Shown piece by piece: positions 31,985 through 39,981 of a stretch of 64,000 nt of DNA. The DNA is taken from NCBI GenBank assembly GCA_017744735.1, contig JAGIAR010000009.1, forward strand, positions 62,001 to 126,000. The letters are read 5' to 3'. The position numbers and the translations under genes were made by a program. The first letter of the stretch is position 1; each line of letters begins with the position of its first letter. The notes beneath the pieces are model-generated. The model was not told the origin of the DNA. It searched no databases and worked only from the letters and a program-made list of their open reading frames with translations. The stretch is from Novosphingobium sp. Its GTDB lineage: Bacteria; Pseudomonadota; Alphaproteobacteria; Sphingomonadales; Sphingomonadaceae.

Positions 31985-32875
31985 ATGCCGATCGAGACAC
32001 GCGGGCTGCGGGTTGCCGCGGCCTTGCCCATGGTGCTGCTGCTATGCGCCGCGCGCACTTCGGTTACACCGCTGCCGCAGACGGTCGCGCCCGACTCCGC
32101 CGCGCCGAAGCTGCGGACGATGCGTACCGTCCACGCAGGCGACGTGGTGATGCGCGGCCTGGTCTACGATACCGAGGTGGTCACGCTGGAAGCGCCGCTT
32201 TCGCTCTCGATCGCGAAATTCTCGCAGGACATCGAGGCCGGGACGAAGCTCGACCCCGTGCTGGTGCCGAAGAAGACCACCAAGCTCACCGGCACCGACG
32301 GACGCATCTATTGCGGCGAGGACCAGCGCACCCGGTCGAAGTTCATGGACGCGATGCTGGGCGACTGGTTCTCGAAATACGAGAGCGTGGTGCGCTTCTG
32401 CTTCGTCGACACGGACGGCGACCGCAAGCTCGACCATGCCTTCCTCGCGGGCGCCAAGGACAAGGCCGACCAGGGGGCGATCGAGATCCCGCCGACCCCT
32501 TATGCGTCGCGCATGCTGCAACCCGATCCCGAGGGCGCCGCGCTCGAACTCAGGGTTTCGAAGCTGCTGGAGCGGCCGGAAGGCGACAAGCTCGAGCTCA
32601 AGCTGTTCCTGAGCGAGAGCGGCAAGGAGGTTCCGTTCGACTATCTGATGACGGTCGAAGGCGGCAAGGCGCGGGAGACCCGCCCGCGCTTCGTGACCGA
32701 TCCGAAGAAGGTGCCCTATCCGGCCTATTTCAACGACGTGATGGGCGGCGAGGTCGAGGTCTCGCGGGTCGATGCCAAGGCGGGCGAGGCGGACGTCGCG
32801 GTGCTGCGGCCGTTCCGGCTGCAGCTCTTCAAGCCGGTGTCGATCCGCTACACCTATGTGTTCATCTATTACTGA
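31985..32875 (+). CDS. Hypothetical exported protein
   Basis: 296 residues from the ATG at 31985 (an upstream in-frame start at 31931 adds 18 residues without signal character). N-terminal hydrophobic signal (LRVAAALPMVLLLCAARTS). The mature part is rich in charged residues; FCFVDTDGDRKLDHAFLAG near 135-153 has the DxDxD pattern of a calcium-binding loop. It ends RLQLFKPVSIRYTYVFIYY, suggestive of beta strands. Family not recognised. Confidence 0.65.
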   Translation: MPIETRGLRVAAALPMVLLLCAARTSVTPLPQTVAPDSAAPKLRTMRTVHAGDVVMRGLVYDTEVVTLEAPLSLSIAKFSQDIEAGTKLDPVLVPKKTTKLTGTDGRIYCGEDQRTRSKFMDAMLGDWFSKYESVVRFCFVDTDGDRKLDHAFLAGAKDKADQGAIEIPPTPYASRMLQPDPEGAALELRVSKLLERPEGDKLELKLFLSESGKEVPFDYLMTVEGGKARETRPRFVTDPKKVPYPAYFNDVMGGEVEVSRVDAKAGEADVAVLRPFRLQLFKPVSIRYTYVFIYY

Positions 32876-32903
32876 CTCCCCGCGCAGCCTGACGCAGGAA
32901 TGC

Positions 32904-32933
32904 GGGACCGGGCGCCCCCCGACGCCCGGTCCC
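32904..32933. terminator. GC-rich hairpin between convergent genes
   Basis: Perfect 11-bp stem GGGACCGGGCG / CGCCCGGTCCC (32904-32914, 32923-32933). No T run follows, so it may be a Rho-independent terminator of weak type or a stabilising stem. Confidence 0.55.
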
Positions 32934-32941
32934 GGGCGCGC

Positions 32942-33337
32942 CTAGCCGGCGCGCGTGCCCGTGATCGGGGTCGGCCCGAAATCGGAATTGGCTTCACCGC
33001 TCAGCGAGTTGCCGCTGACGGTGAGCGTATAGGTCAGATCGATCTTGAACTGGTCGGAATCGAGATGCTGCTTGAAGCTGAGCATTTCGCCGTCGACCTT
33101 CACTTCGGAAATCGTGCTCTTCATCGGCCCCATCGGGCTTTCGCCGAGCGGCTGGACATCGACCGTGAACGCGCCGCCGTCGCCCTCGGCGACGGTCAGC
33201 GTCGATTTGAACTGCTGGCCCTGCGCATCGGCGGCGATGGTCCAGGTCCCGGCGACGTCCGATGCGGCGTAGGACGGGGTGGCATAGACCGCCGTGGCGG
33301 CAAGGGCGATTGCTGCAAGCCGGACGAATCGCGTCAC
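32942..33337 (-). CDS. Small secreted beta-rich protein
   Basis: 131 residues: signal peptide (LAAIALAATAVYATPSYA) and a domain with alternating strands (DVAGTWTIAADAQGQQFKSTLTVAEGDGGAFTVDVQ...TYTLTVSGNSLSGEANSDFG). Resembles lipocalin-like or DUF-type 'stress-induced' secreted proteins that begin (A/G)TW. Function unknown. A perfect dyad CATTGA-N4-TCAATG is located 20 bp upstream of the start. Confidence 0.7.
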   Translation of the reverse strand: MTRFVRLAAIALAATAVYATPSYAASDVAGTWTIAADAQGQQFKSTLTVAEGDGGAFTVDVQPLGESPMGPMKSTISEVKVDGEMLSFKQHLDSDQFKIDLTYTLTVSGNSLSGEANSDFGPTPITGTRAG

Positions 33338-33357
33338 TGGAAACCCTCCCGTCGCTT

Positions 33358-33373
33358 CATTGAGCGTTCAATG
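33358..33373. promoter_or_regulatory. Palindrome upstream of small secreted protein
   Basis: CATTGAGCGTTCAATG: 6-bp arms with a 4-bp spacer, 21-36 bp before the start codon of the 32942 gene. The form is like operators of dimeric regulators (TetR or similar). Regulator unknown. Confidence 0.35.
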
Positions 33374-33454
33374 ACTTTTATCGTGCTCGCGGGAGAGTGC
33401 AACCGGGCAAAATCGGGCGACTCTTTATTCCTCCTGTGCTGTGGCCGTCCGCCC

Positions 33455-35218
33455 TCAGACCGGCCAGCTCCACAGGATCAGCGGCGTGCCGACCACCACC
33501 ACCATCAGCGAGAGCGGCGCGCCGAGCCGAGCATAGTCGCCGAAGCGGTAGCCGCCGGCCCCGAACACCAGCGTGTTGCACTGGTGGCCGATGGGCGTGA
33601 GGAAGTCGCAGCCCGCGCCCACCGCGGTCGCGATCAGGAAGGGTTCGGGGCGATAGCCGAGGTCCTTGGCGAAGACCGCGGCGATCGGCGCCATCACCAG
33701 CACGGTCGCGGCGTTGTTGAGGAACGGCGTGACCGCCATCGCCGTGACGAGGATCAGCATCACCGCGCCCCACGGCGGGAGCTGCGAGGCGATATGCGAC
33801 AGCTCGTTGCCGATCACGGTGGAGGCACCGGTGGTCTGCAGCGTGGCGCTGACCGGGATCAGCGCGGCGAGCATGATCAGGATCGGCCATTCGATCGTCT
33901 CGTAGGCCTCGCTTGCGGGCAGCGATCCGGTCACCACCATCAGCGCGGCAGCGGCGAAGAAGGCCACCGCCACCGGGACATAGCCGCTTGCGGTCGCGCC
34001 CATCGCAACCGCGAGGATCGCGATCGGCAGCCAGCCGCGCTTGCTCATGCCCAGCCGGATCGGGCGCTGCGCCAGCGGCAGCGCGCCGAGCTTGGCCAGC
34101 CGGTCGGGCAGCAGGCCCGTCGGCCCCTGCAGCACGATCACGTCGCCCGGCTGGAGCACGATCTGGCCCAGCCGGCGGGTGAGCCTTTCCCCCGAGCGCG
34201 ACACCGCGATCAGGTTGATCCCGAAGCGTTCGCGCAGCAGCAGCCGCCCGGCGGTGCGGCCTACGAGCGCCGATTCGGCTGCGATCACCGCCTCGATCAC
34301 CCCGATGTCGTCGCCGCCGGCGGCGACCTTGTCCTCGCCCGCAAGCACCAGCCGGTCGCCGGCGATCACCCGCTCGAGCGCATCGGGCTCGCCGCCGAGG
34401 ATCAGCAGATCGCCCTCGCGCAGATGGACCCAGCCGCTGACCGTGCCTTCCAGATCGCCGCGCAGCAGGCTGGCCACGGTCACCGCGTGCTCGTGCCGGT
34501 CGAGGAACTCGTCGATCGTCTGGCCGATCGCGGGCGAGCCTTCGGCGACGGTGCATTCGGTGACGTAGTCGGTGATGTTCAGCGCCTCGCCCAGGGTCGG
34601 CGCCGCGCGCCGGTCGGCCGGGAGCAGGCGATAGCCGAAGCGCAGGAAGATCAGCCCGACCACCAGCAGCCCGAAACCGGTCGGGAAATAGTCGAACATC
34701 CGGAACGGGTGACCGGTCATGTCCTCGCGCACCTTGCTGACGATGATGTTGGGCGAGGTGCCGACCAGCGTCATCAGCCCGCCGAGCAGCGAGGCGAAGG
34801 ACATCGGCATCAGGAACATCGCCGGGCTCGTCTCGCTCTTCTTCGACAGCTGCATCGCCGCCGGAATCAGCATCGCCAGCGCGCCGACGTTCTTGATCAG
34901 TGCCGAGAGGACGCCGACCGAGGTGGTCAGCAGCAGCAATTGGGTGCCGACCTGCTGCGCGTATTTGGAGATCAGGCCCAGGAGCAGTTCGATCGCGCCC
35001 GAGCGCTGGACCGCGGCCGAGACCACCAGCGCCGAGCCGACGATGATCACGATGTCGTCGGCGAAGCCCGAAAAGGCGTCTGCGGGCTTCACGATTCCGA
35101 GCGCCAGCGCCACCAGCAGCGCGATCACCGCGGTCACGTCGTGCCGGAAGCGTCCCCACAGGAACAGGCCCATCATCCCGACAAGGGTGAGGATCGAAAG
35201 CCATTGCGGAAGTGTCAT
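33455..35218 (-). CDS. SLC13-family permease with two RCK_C (TrkA-C) domains
   Basis: 587 residues. N-terminal half: ArsB/NhaD-type helices with NVGALAMLIPAA and TSPNIIVSKVR, the loop of the CitMHS/SLC13 family. Two RCK_C domains occupy about 200-380 (ECTVAEGSPAIGQTIDEF, VHLREGDLLILGGEPDALERV, repeated in GRLLLRERFGINLIAVSRSG and LQPGDVIVLQGP). The C-terminal half has the mirrored TPFLNNAATVLVMAPIAA. Probably transports a dicarboxylate, sulfate or similar anion; substrate not determinable. Confidence 0.9.
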   Translation of the reverse strand: MTLPQWLSILTLVGMMGLFLWGRFRHDVTAVIALLVALALGIVKPADAFSGFADDIVIIVGSALVVSAAVQRSGAIELLLGLISKYAQQVGTQLLLLTTSVGVLSALIKNVGALAMLIPAAMQLSKKSETSPAMFLMPMSFASLLGGLMTLVGTSPNIIVSKVREDMTGHPFRMFDYFPTGFGLLVVGLIFLRFGYRLLPADRRAAPTLGEALNITDYVTECTVAEGSPAIGQTIDEFLDRHEHAVTVASLLRGDLEGTVSGWVHLREGDLLILGGEPDALERVIAGDRLVLAGEDKVAAGGDDIGVIEAVIAAESALVGRTAGRLLLRERFGINLIAVSRSGERLTRRLGQIVLQPGDVIVLQGPTGLLPDRLAKLGALPLAQRPIRLGMSKRGWLPIAILAVAMGATASGYVPVAVAFFAAAALMVVTGSLPASEAYETIEWPILIMLAALIPVSATLQTTGASTVIGNELSHIASQLPPWGAVMLILVTAMAVTPFLNNAATVLVMAPIAAVFAKDLGYRPEPFLIATAVGAGCDFLTPIGHQCNTLVFGAGGYRFGDYARLGAPLSLMVVVVGTPLILWSWPV

Positions 35219-35258
35219 GCGAAGCGGGTTCCCTCCGGCCGATAACGCACGACTGCGA

Positions 35259-35768
35259 TTATGGCTCCGGCGCTTCGCGTTCCCCGGGCGAGCCGGGCTC
35301 GTGCCGGCCCTCGAATTTCTTCTCCGCCAGCCGGACGACCGTGATCATCACCAGGCTGACGATCGCGCAGACCGCCACCAGCGGCCACTGGCCCGCGCCG
35401 CAGGCGATCCCGATCACCGCGGCGAGCCAGAGATTGGCCGCGGTGGTGAGATTGTGCACCCGGCCCTTGCTGAACACGATCAGCCCTGCGCCGACGATGC
35501 CGATGAAGGCCCCGGTCGCTTCGAAGATGCGCAGCGGATCCATCCGCTGGGCCCCGCCGTCCGCGGCGAGCTGGAGATAGAGCGACAGCGTCGAGACGGT
35601 CATCGCGGCCGCGGCGAAGCACACCAGCCCGTGGGTCCGCACTCCCGCCGCGCGCCCGCGCACCTCGCGGTCCAGCCCCAGCAGCAGGCCGAGGACCGCG
35701 GCCACGCCGAGCCGCAGCAATATCTCGGGCTCGATCCCGATCAGCGGGCTCGGCGCATTGAGGATCAT
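35259..35768 (-). CDS. MgtC/SapB family membrane protein
   Basis: 169 residues with four or five hydrophobic helices. Family pattern LGLLLGLDREVRGRAAGVRTHGLVCFAAA near residues 24-52. Members modulate Mg2+ homeostasis or the F-ATPase in some bacteria. ATG overlaps the cdd stop (ATGA at 35765-35768). C-terminal tail is charged (EKKFEGRHEPGSPGEREAPEP). Confidence 0.88.
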   Translation of the reverse strand: MILNAPSPLIGIEPEILLRLGVAAVLGLLLGLDREVRGRAAGVRTHGLVCFAAAAMTVSTLSLYLQLAADGGAQRMDPLRIFEATGAFIGIVGAGLIVFSKGRVHNLTTAANLWLAAVIGIACGAGQWPLVAVCAIVSLVMITVVRLAEKKFEGRHEPGSPGEREAPEP

Positions 35769-36181
35769 CCCAGGCTGCCCGGCCCGAAGGCCCGCGGGAG
35801 CAGGTCCGAGAGCCGGGCGGAGACCGCCTCCTCGTCGCTGGCGCACCACACCACCGGGTCGGTGCCGCCGAGGTCGGCCAGTTCGAACAGCAGCTGGCGG
35901 CAGCGGCCGCAGGGCGTCACCGGATCGGCGCCCGAGCCGATCACCGCCACCTCCTCCAGCCCGCCGCGATGGCCCTCGTTCATCGCCCGCACGACCGCCG
36001 CCGCCTCGGCGCAGAGCGACAGGCCGTAGCTCGCATTCTCGACATTGGCGCCGGTCACGACGGTTCCGTCGGCGAAGCGCAGCGCGGCCCCGACCGCGAA
36101 ATCGGAATAGGGCGCATAGGCATTCTCGCGCGCGCGGCGCGCCGCGATCACCAGCTCGTCACGATTCGAATCGTCGCTCAT
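35765..36181 (-). CDS. cdd: Cytidine deaminase
   Basis: 138-residue homotetrameric-type cytidine deaminase. Substrate segment VGAALRFADGTVVTGANVENASYGLSLCAEAAAV (Cys zinc ligand and Glu acid/base in CAE, near 52-54) and PCGRCRQLLFE (second Cys pair near 90-93). Salvages cytidine to uridine. Start at 36181 follows the family N-terminus. Upstream gene GH25 ends 13 bp before. Confidence 0.95.
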   Translation of the reverse strand: MSDDSNRDELVIAARRARENAYAPYSDFAVGAALRFADGTVVTGANVENASYGLSLCAEAAAVVRAMNEGHRGGLEEVAVIGSGADPVTPCGRCRQLLFELADLGGTDPVVWCASDEEAVSARLSDLLPRAFGPGSLG

Positions 36182-36194
36182 CGCAGCATGCCTC

Positions 36195-36893
36195 CTAGGG
36201 TTGCGCCACAATCCAGCGCACCGGCTCCGAACCGGCTTCGGACCGTAGCTGCGAATTCGCGGTCCACAAGGCCCATGGGCGCCCGGCATAGGTCGGCTCG
36301 AACCGGTCGCGGCTGAGCCACAGCGTCCGGTCGATCGCGGTGGCGAGGTGATAGCGCTGTTCGAACCGCTTCGAGATCTTGAGGATCGCCGGCTTGCCGG
36401 CGTGGCTTTCGACCTGGTTGACGAAGGTCGTCAGCTCGCTTTCCACCGCCGCGTCGCTGACCGGCTTGGGGCAATCGTCGGCCAGCGCATCGAGCTCGAT
36501 CGCGGGGGGCAGCAGCGTGTCGTCGCGCGGGACCACGGTCACGAAATTGGCCGCCTGGCGATCGGCCGGGATACAGGGATCGTACCGATGGAGCGCGCCG
36601 AACGGCAGCCCGGCCGCGCGCACCGCTTCGAGGTTGCGCGCGAACCACGGGTCGCGCCCCTCGGCCCCGTCGGACGCCTCGAGATAGGCGAAATCGGCCC
36701 CTATCGCCTTGAATGCGACGAAGCTGGCGCGGCCGTCGCGCGCGCCCACCAGCACCCCCTGGGTCGGATATTGCACGCGCGACGGGGTCCAGTGGATGAA
36801 CTGCCACCACTCGTAGCCGCCGACCCCGATCGCGGCGAGGACCAGTGCGCCCAGCAGCCGCCAGCGCGTCACCACTCGCTTTTTCTTGCCCAT
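36195..36893 (-). CDS. GH25-family (lysozyme-like) protein
   Basis: 232 residues with an N-terminal membrane anchor (LLGALVLAAIGVGGYEWW). The lysozyme-like barrel follows: TQGVLVGARDGRASFVAFKAIGADFAYLEASDG (motif of the first strand), PFGALHRYDPCIPADRQAANFVTVVP, PPAIELDALADDCP near 130 and KPAILKISKRFEQRYH. The catalytic DxE positions of GH25 look partly altered (IELD), so activity is uncertain. Probably acts on peptidoglycan. Confidence 0.8.
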   Translation of the reverse strand: MGKKKRVVTRWRLLGALVLAAIGVGGYEWWQFIHWTPSRVQYPTQGVLVGARDGRASFVAFKAIGADFAYLEASDGAEGRDPWFARNLEAVRAAGLPFGALHRYDPCIPADRQAANFVTVVPRDDTLLPPAIELDALADDCPKPVSDAAVESELTTFVNQVESHAGKPAILKISKRFEQRYHLATAIDRTLWLSRDRFEPTYAGRPWALWTANSQLRSEAGSEPVRWIVAQP

Positions 36894-36912
36894 CGGAAAA
36901 CGCCCTCGCCTG

Positions 36913-37419
36913 TCAGCCCTTGATATGCAGCACGCAGATCAAGGTGAACAGCCGCCGGGCGGTGGCGAAATCGGTTTCGACCTTGCCCTCGAGCACTTCC
37001 AGCAGCAGCCGCGCCGCCTGGTCGTGGATCGCGCGGCGGGCCATGTCGATCGTCTCGATCTCCTGCGCGGAGGCCTTGCGGATCGCCGAGTAGTAGCTGT
37101 CGCAGATCGCGAAATAGTCGCGCACCGGGCGGCGGAAGCGCGCCAGGCCGAGCAGCAGGGTCTCGACCGGAGCACCGCCTTCGTCGGCCACCGCCAGCAC
37201 CAGTCGCCCGTCCTGCACCGCCAGATGCAGCCGCCACGGGCCGGCGTGGCCCGCCTCCGCCGCGCGCAGCGGCTTGAAGCGGTTTTCCTCGATCAGGTCG
37301 AAGATCGCCACCCGCCGCTCCTGCTCGATATCGGCATTGCGCGCGATGATCGTCGATTCGTCGAGCGCGATGGCGATGATGCGATGAGCGTCGTCGGGCT
37401 GATCGGCGGGCTGGTCCAT
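36913..37419 (-). CDS. UPF0262 family protein
   Basis: 168 residues, no signal or membrane helix. Conserved stretch HRIIAIALDESTIIARNADIEQERRVAIFDLIEEN then FRRPVRDYFAICDSYYSAIRKASAQEIETIDMARRAIHDQAARLL, characteristic of this alphaproteobacterial family. Function unknown. Divergent from dnaB (134 bp apart), the spacer containing a DnaA-box-like 13-mer also found after dnaA. Confidence 0.9.
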   Translation of the reverse strand: MDQPADQPDDAHRIIAIALDESTIIARNADIEQERRVAIFDLIEENRFKPLRAAEAGHAGPWRLHLAVQDGRLVLAVADEGGAPVETLLLGLARFRRPVRDYFAICDSYYSAIRKASAQEIETIDMARRAIHDQAARLLLEVLEGKVETDFATARRLFTLICVLHIKG

Positions 37420-37473
37420 GGACCTGTGCGTTTCGCACCCGCAGCACGGGCGGGCAAGAAATTTGCGCCGTCC

Positions 37474-37500
37474 CCGATATCCACCGCTGTCCACAAGGCC
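37474..37500. promoter_or_regulatory. DnaA-box-like sequences upstream of dnaB
   Basis: GATATCCACC and CTGTCCACAAGGC (37487-37499) lie just upstream of dnaB. The latter is identical to 2063-2075 downstream of dnaA and matches 7 of 9 bases of TTATCCACA. Binding by DnaA is an inference. Confidence 0.4.
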
Positions 37501-37552
37501 CGTTCCGGCGGAACCCCTTCCCACGCGACTCCCATTGGCGCATGGAGGCTGG

Positions 37553-39085
37553 ATGCCCGACGAAGACCTTCTGATCCGTCCCGCGTCCCCTGCCGCCGCC
37601 GCACCCGCGGCGATCGGCGCGGCGCGTGCGCTGCCGGCCAATATCGAGGCCGAGGCGGCGTTCATCGGCGCGGTGCTGATCGACAACCGGCTGATGGAAG
37701 AGCTCGCCACGCCGCTGCGGCCCGAGCATTTCTTCGAGCCGGTCCACCAGCGGGTGTTCGAGAAGATCGTCACCCTGCTCGATCGCAATGCGGTGGTCAC
37801 CCCGGTCACGCTCAAGCCCTATTTCGAAGGCGACGAGGCGCTGAAGGAACTCGGCGGCGTCGCCTATCTCGCGCGGCTGACGGCCGACGGCCAGGGCCTG
37901 CTCGCTCCGCGCGAGCTGGCCGGGCAGATCTACGACCTGGCGCTGCTGCGCGAACTGGTCACGGTCGGCCGCAACCTCGTCGAAGGCGCGCTCGACACCT
38001 CCGAAAGCGTCGCCCCGATGGAGCAGATCGCCGAGGCCGAGGCGGCGCTGTTCAAGGTCGCCGAAGGCGCCTCGAGCCAGAGCGAGGCGCAGAGCTTCGG
38101 CATGGCGACGCACAAGGCGCTGGGGATGATCGAGACCGCGATCAATTCCGGCGGGCACGTCTCGGGCAAGACCACCGGCCTCACCAGCGTGAACGAGAAG
38201 GTCGGCGGGCTGCACGATTCCGACCTGATCATCCTCGCCGGGCGCCCCGGCATGGGCAAGACCTCGCTCGCGACCAACATCGCCTTCAACGCCGCCGACC
38301 GCCTGCTGCGCGACCGTGCCGACGATATCGAGAAGAGCGTCGGCGCGGGCGTCGCCTTCTTCAGCCTCGAAATGTCGGCCGACCAGCTCGCCACGCGTAT
38401 CCTCGCCGAGCAGGCCGGGATCTCGTCCGAAGCGCTGCGCATGGGCAAGATCAGCCGCGACGAGTTCCAGAAGCTGTCCTACGCCAGCCAGCGGCTGGCC
38501 GAATTGCCGCTCTACATCGACGACACGCCGGCGCTGTCGATCGCCGCGCTGCGCACCCGCGCTCGCCGGCTCAAGCGGCGGCACGACATCGGGCTGATCG
38601 TGGTCGACTACCTCCAGCTGCTGCAGGGCACCGGCCGCGCGAACGACAACCGGGTGAACGAAATCTCCGAGATCAGCCGCGGCCTCAAGACGCTGGCGAA
38701 GGAGCTGGCGGTGCCGGTGATCGCGCTGTCGCAGCTCAGCCGCGCGGTCGAGCAGCGCGACGACAAGCGGCCGCAGCTCTCCGACCTGCGCGAATCGGGC
38801 TCGATCGAGCAGGACGCGGACATGGTGTGGTTCGTCTATCGCGAGGATTACTACGTCGCCGGCAAGGAGCCCAAGGTCCCGGTCGATTCCGACGACGCCA
38901 AGGTCCACGAGGCGCACGCCGCCTGGGTCGCCGAGATGGAGCGGGTCCACGGGCTCGCCGAACTGATCGTCGCCAAGCAGCGCCACGGCGCGACCGGCAA
39001 GGTGCGGCTGAAGTTCGAGGCGCGGATCACGCGCTTCTCCGATCTCGCCGAGGATTACCGCGGCAATTACGATTTCGAGGATTGA
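37553..39085 (+). CDS. dnaB: Replicative DNA helicase DnaB
   Basis: 510-residue RecA-like hexameric helicase. N-terminal primase-binding domain (NIEAEAAFIGAVLIDNRLMEEL, residues about 29-50), Walker A GRPGMGKTS near 230-238, Walker B-type IGLIVVDYLQLL near 345, H4 segment QLSRAVEQRDDKRPQLSDLRESGSIEQDADMV. A segment DSDDAKVHEAHAAWVAEMERVHG of about 25 residues near 448-470 is longer than in E. coli but usual for the alphaproteobacterial protein. GGAGG precedes the ATG. Confidence 0.97.
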   Translation: MPDEDLLIRPASPAAAAPAAIGAARALPANIEAEAAFIGAVLIDNRLMEELATPLRPEHFFEPVHQRVFEKIVTLLDRNAVVTPVTLKPYFEGDEALKELGGVAYLARLTADGQGLLAPRELAGQIYDLALLRELVTVGRNLVEGALDTSESVAPMEQIAEAEAALFKVAEGASSQSEAQSFGMATHKALGMIETAINSGGHVSGKTTGLTSVNEKVGGLHDSDLIILAGRPGMGKTSLATNIAFNAADRLLRDRADDIEKSVGAGVAFFSLEMSADQLATRILAEQAGISSEALRMGKISRDEFQKLSYASQRLAELPLYIDDTPALSIAALRTRARRLKRRHDIGLIVVDYLQLLQGTGRANDNRVNEISEISRGLKTLAKELAVPVIALSQLSRAVEQRDDKRPQLSDLRESGSIEQDADMVWFVYREDYYVAGKEPKVPVDSDDAKVHEAHAAWVAEMERVHGLAELIVAKQRHGATGKVRLKFEARITRFSDLAEDYRGNYDFED

Positions 39086-39086
39086 G

Positions 39087-39114
39087 CTTCTTCTCCCGTA
39101 GACGGGAGAAGAAG
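39087..39114. terminator. dnaB terminator-like hairpin
   Basis: Perfect 13-bp inverted repeat CTTCTTCTCCCGT / ACGGGAGAAGAAG with a 2-nt loop starting directly after the dnaB stop. No long T run. Lies between convergent dnaB and the AraC gene. Confidence 0.7.
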
Positions 39115-39119
39115 TTGGG

Positions 39120-39881
39120 TCACGCGCGATACCTGCTCGGCGACACCCCGAGCGCTCGCTTGAACATGGCCGAGAAACTGCCCGGCCCGTCATAGCCGAG
39201 ATCGTAGGCCACGGTGGTCACCGGCTCGCCCGCGGCGAGCTTCGGCAATGCGACCGAGAGGCACGCCTGCTGGCGCCATTCGGCGAAGCTCATGCCCGTC
39301 TCGCGGCGGAACAGGCGGGTGAAGGTGCGGCGGTTCATCGCCAGCGCATCGGCCCAGCCGTCGATCGTTGCGCCGGCCTCGGGCGCGGCGAGGAAGGCGT
39401 GGCAGCGCGCGGCCAGCGCCGGATGCGCGGGAAACGGCACCGCCAGCGGGATCGTCGGCGCGCGGTCGATCTCGGCCAGCAGCAGCCGCATCACCAGCCC
39501 GTCGCGGCCCTCGACGTCGTATTCGGGCTGGACGCCGGCCGCCGCGACCAGCAGGTGCCGCAACAGCGGGCTGACCCCGACCACCTGACAGGTGGCGCCG
39601 CGGCCCGGGCAATGGCCGTGCTCGACCAGTACGCTGCGGGTCTGCACCGCGCCGACCATGCGCACCGAATGCGAGGTCCCGCCCGGAATCCACACCGCGC
39701 GCTCGATCGGGGCGACCCAGGCGCCGTCGGGCGTGCTCACCGCCATCACCCCGCTCGCCGCGTAGAGGAACTGGCTGCGGCGGTGACGGTGCTCGGCAAG
39801 CTCGTAGGACGCAGGGTAATCGTGCCCGATCGCGATCAGCGGGCGCGCGACATGATCGTTCTCGTCGGGATAGAACTCCAT
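39120..39881 (-). CDS. AraC-family transcriptional regulator
   Basis: 253 residues. N-terminal cupin-like sensing domain (SYELAEHRHRRSQFLYAASGVMAVSTPDGAWVAPIERAVWIPGGTSHSV) and a C-terminal HTH_18 domain (MNRRTFTRLFRRETGMSFAEWRQQACLSVALPKLAAGEPVTTVAYDLGYDGPGSFSAMFKRALGVSPSRYR). Divergent from the MFS gene 100 bp away, so it is the likely regulator of that transporter. Confidence 0.93.
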   Translation of the reverse strand: MEFYPDENDHVARPLIAIGHDYPASYELAEHRHRRSQFLYAASGVMAVSTPDGAWVAPIERAVWIPGGTSHSVRMVGAVQTRSVLVEHGHCPGRGATCQVVGVSPLLRHLLVAAAGVQPEYDVEGRDGLVMRLLLAEIDRAPTIPLAVPFPAHPALAARCHAFLAAPEAGATIDGWADALAMNRRTFTRLFRRETGMSFAEWRQQACLSVALPKLAAGEPVTTVAYDLGYDGPGSFSAMFKRALGVSPSRYRA

Positions 39882-39981
39882 CTTTGTCCCACTCGCATGA
39901 CTGAATGGCTCATATGGCCAAGCAGGCCATGCGCCCTGCCTCTATCGGCGAGCTGCCAAAAACACAAACGGACCTTCGACC

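Noticed and set aside
32900..35245. 781-codon rightward frame opposite the SLC13 permease
   Set aside because: Antisense shadow; His/Arg/Gln/Asp-rich with no domain. The permease on the minus strand is well supported.
36869..39193. Long leftward frame opposite dnaB
   Set aside because: Shadow of dnaB and of the divergent UPF0262 gene.
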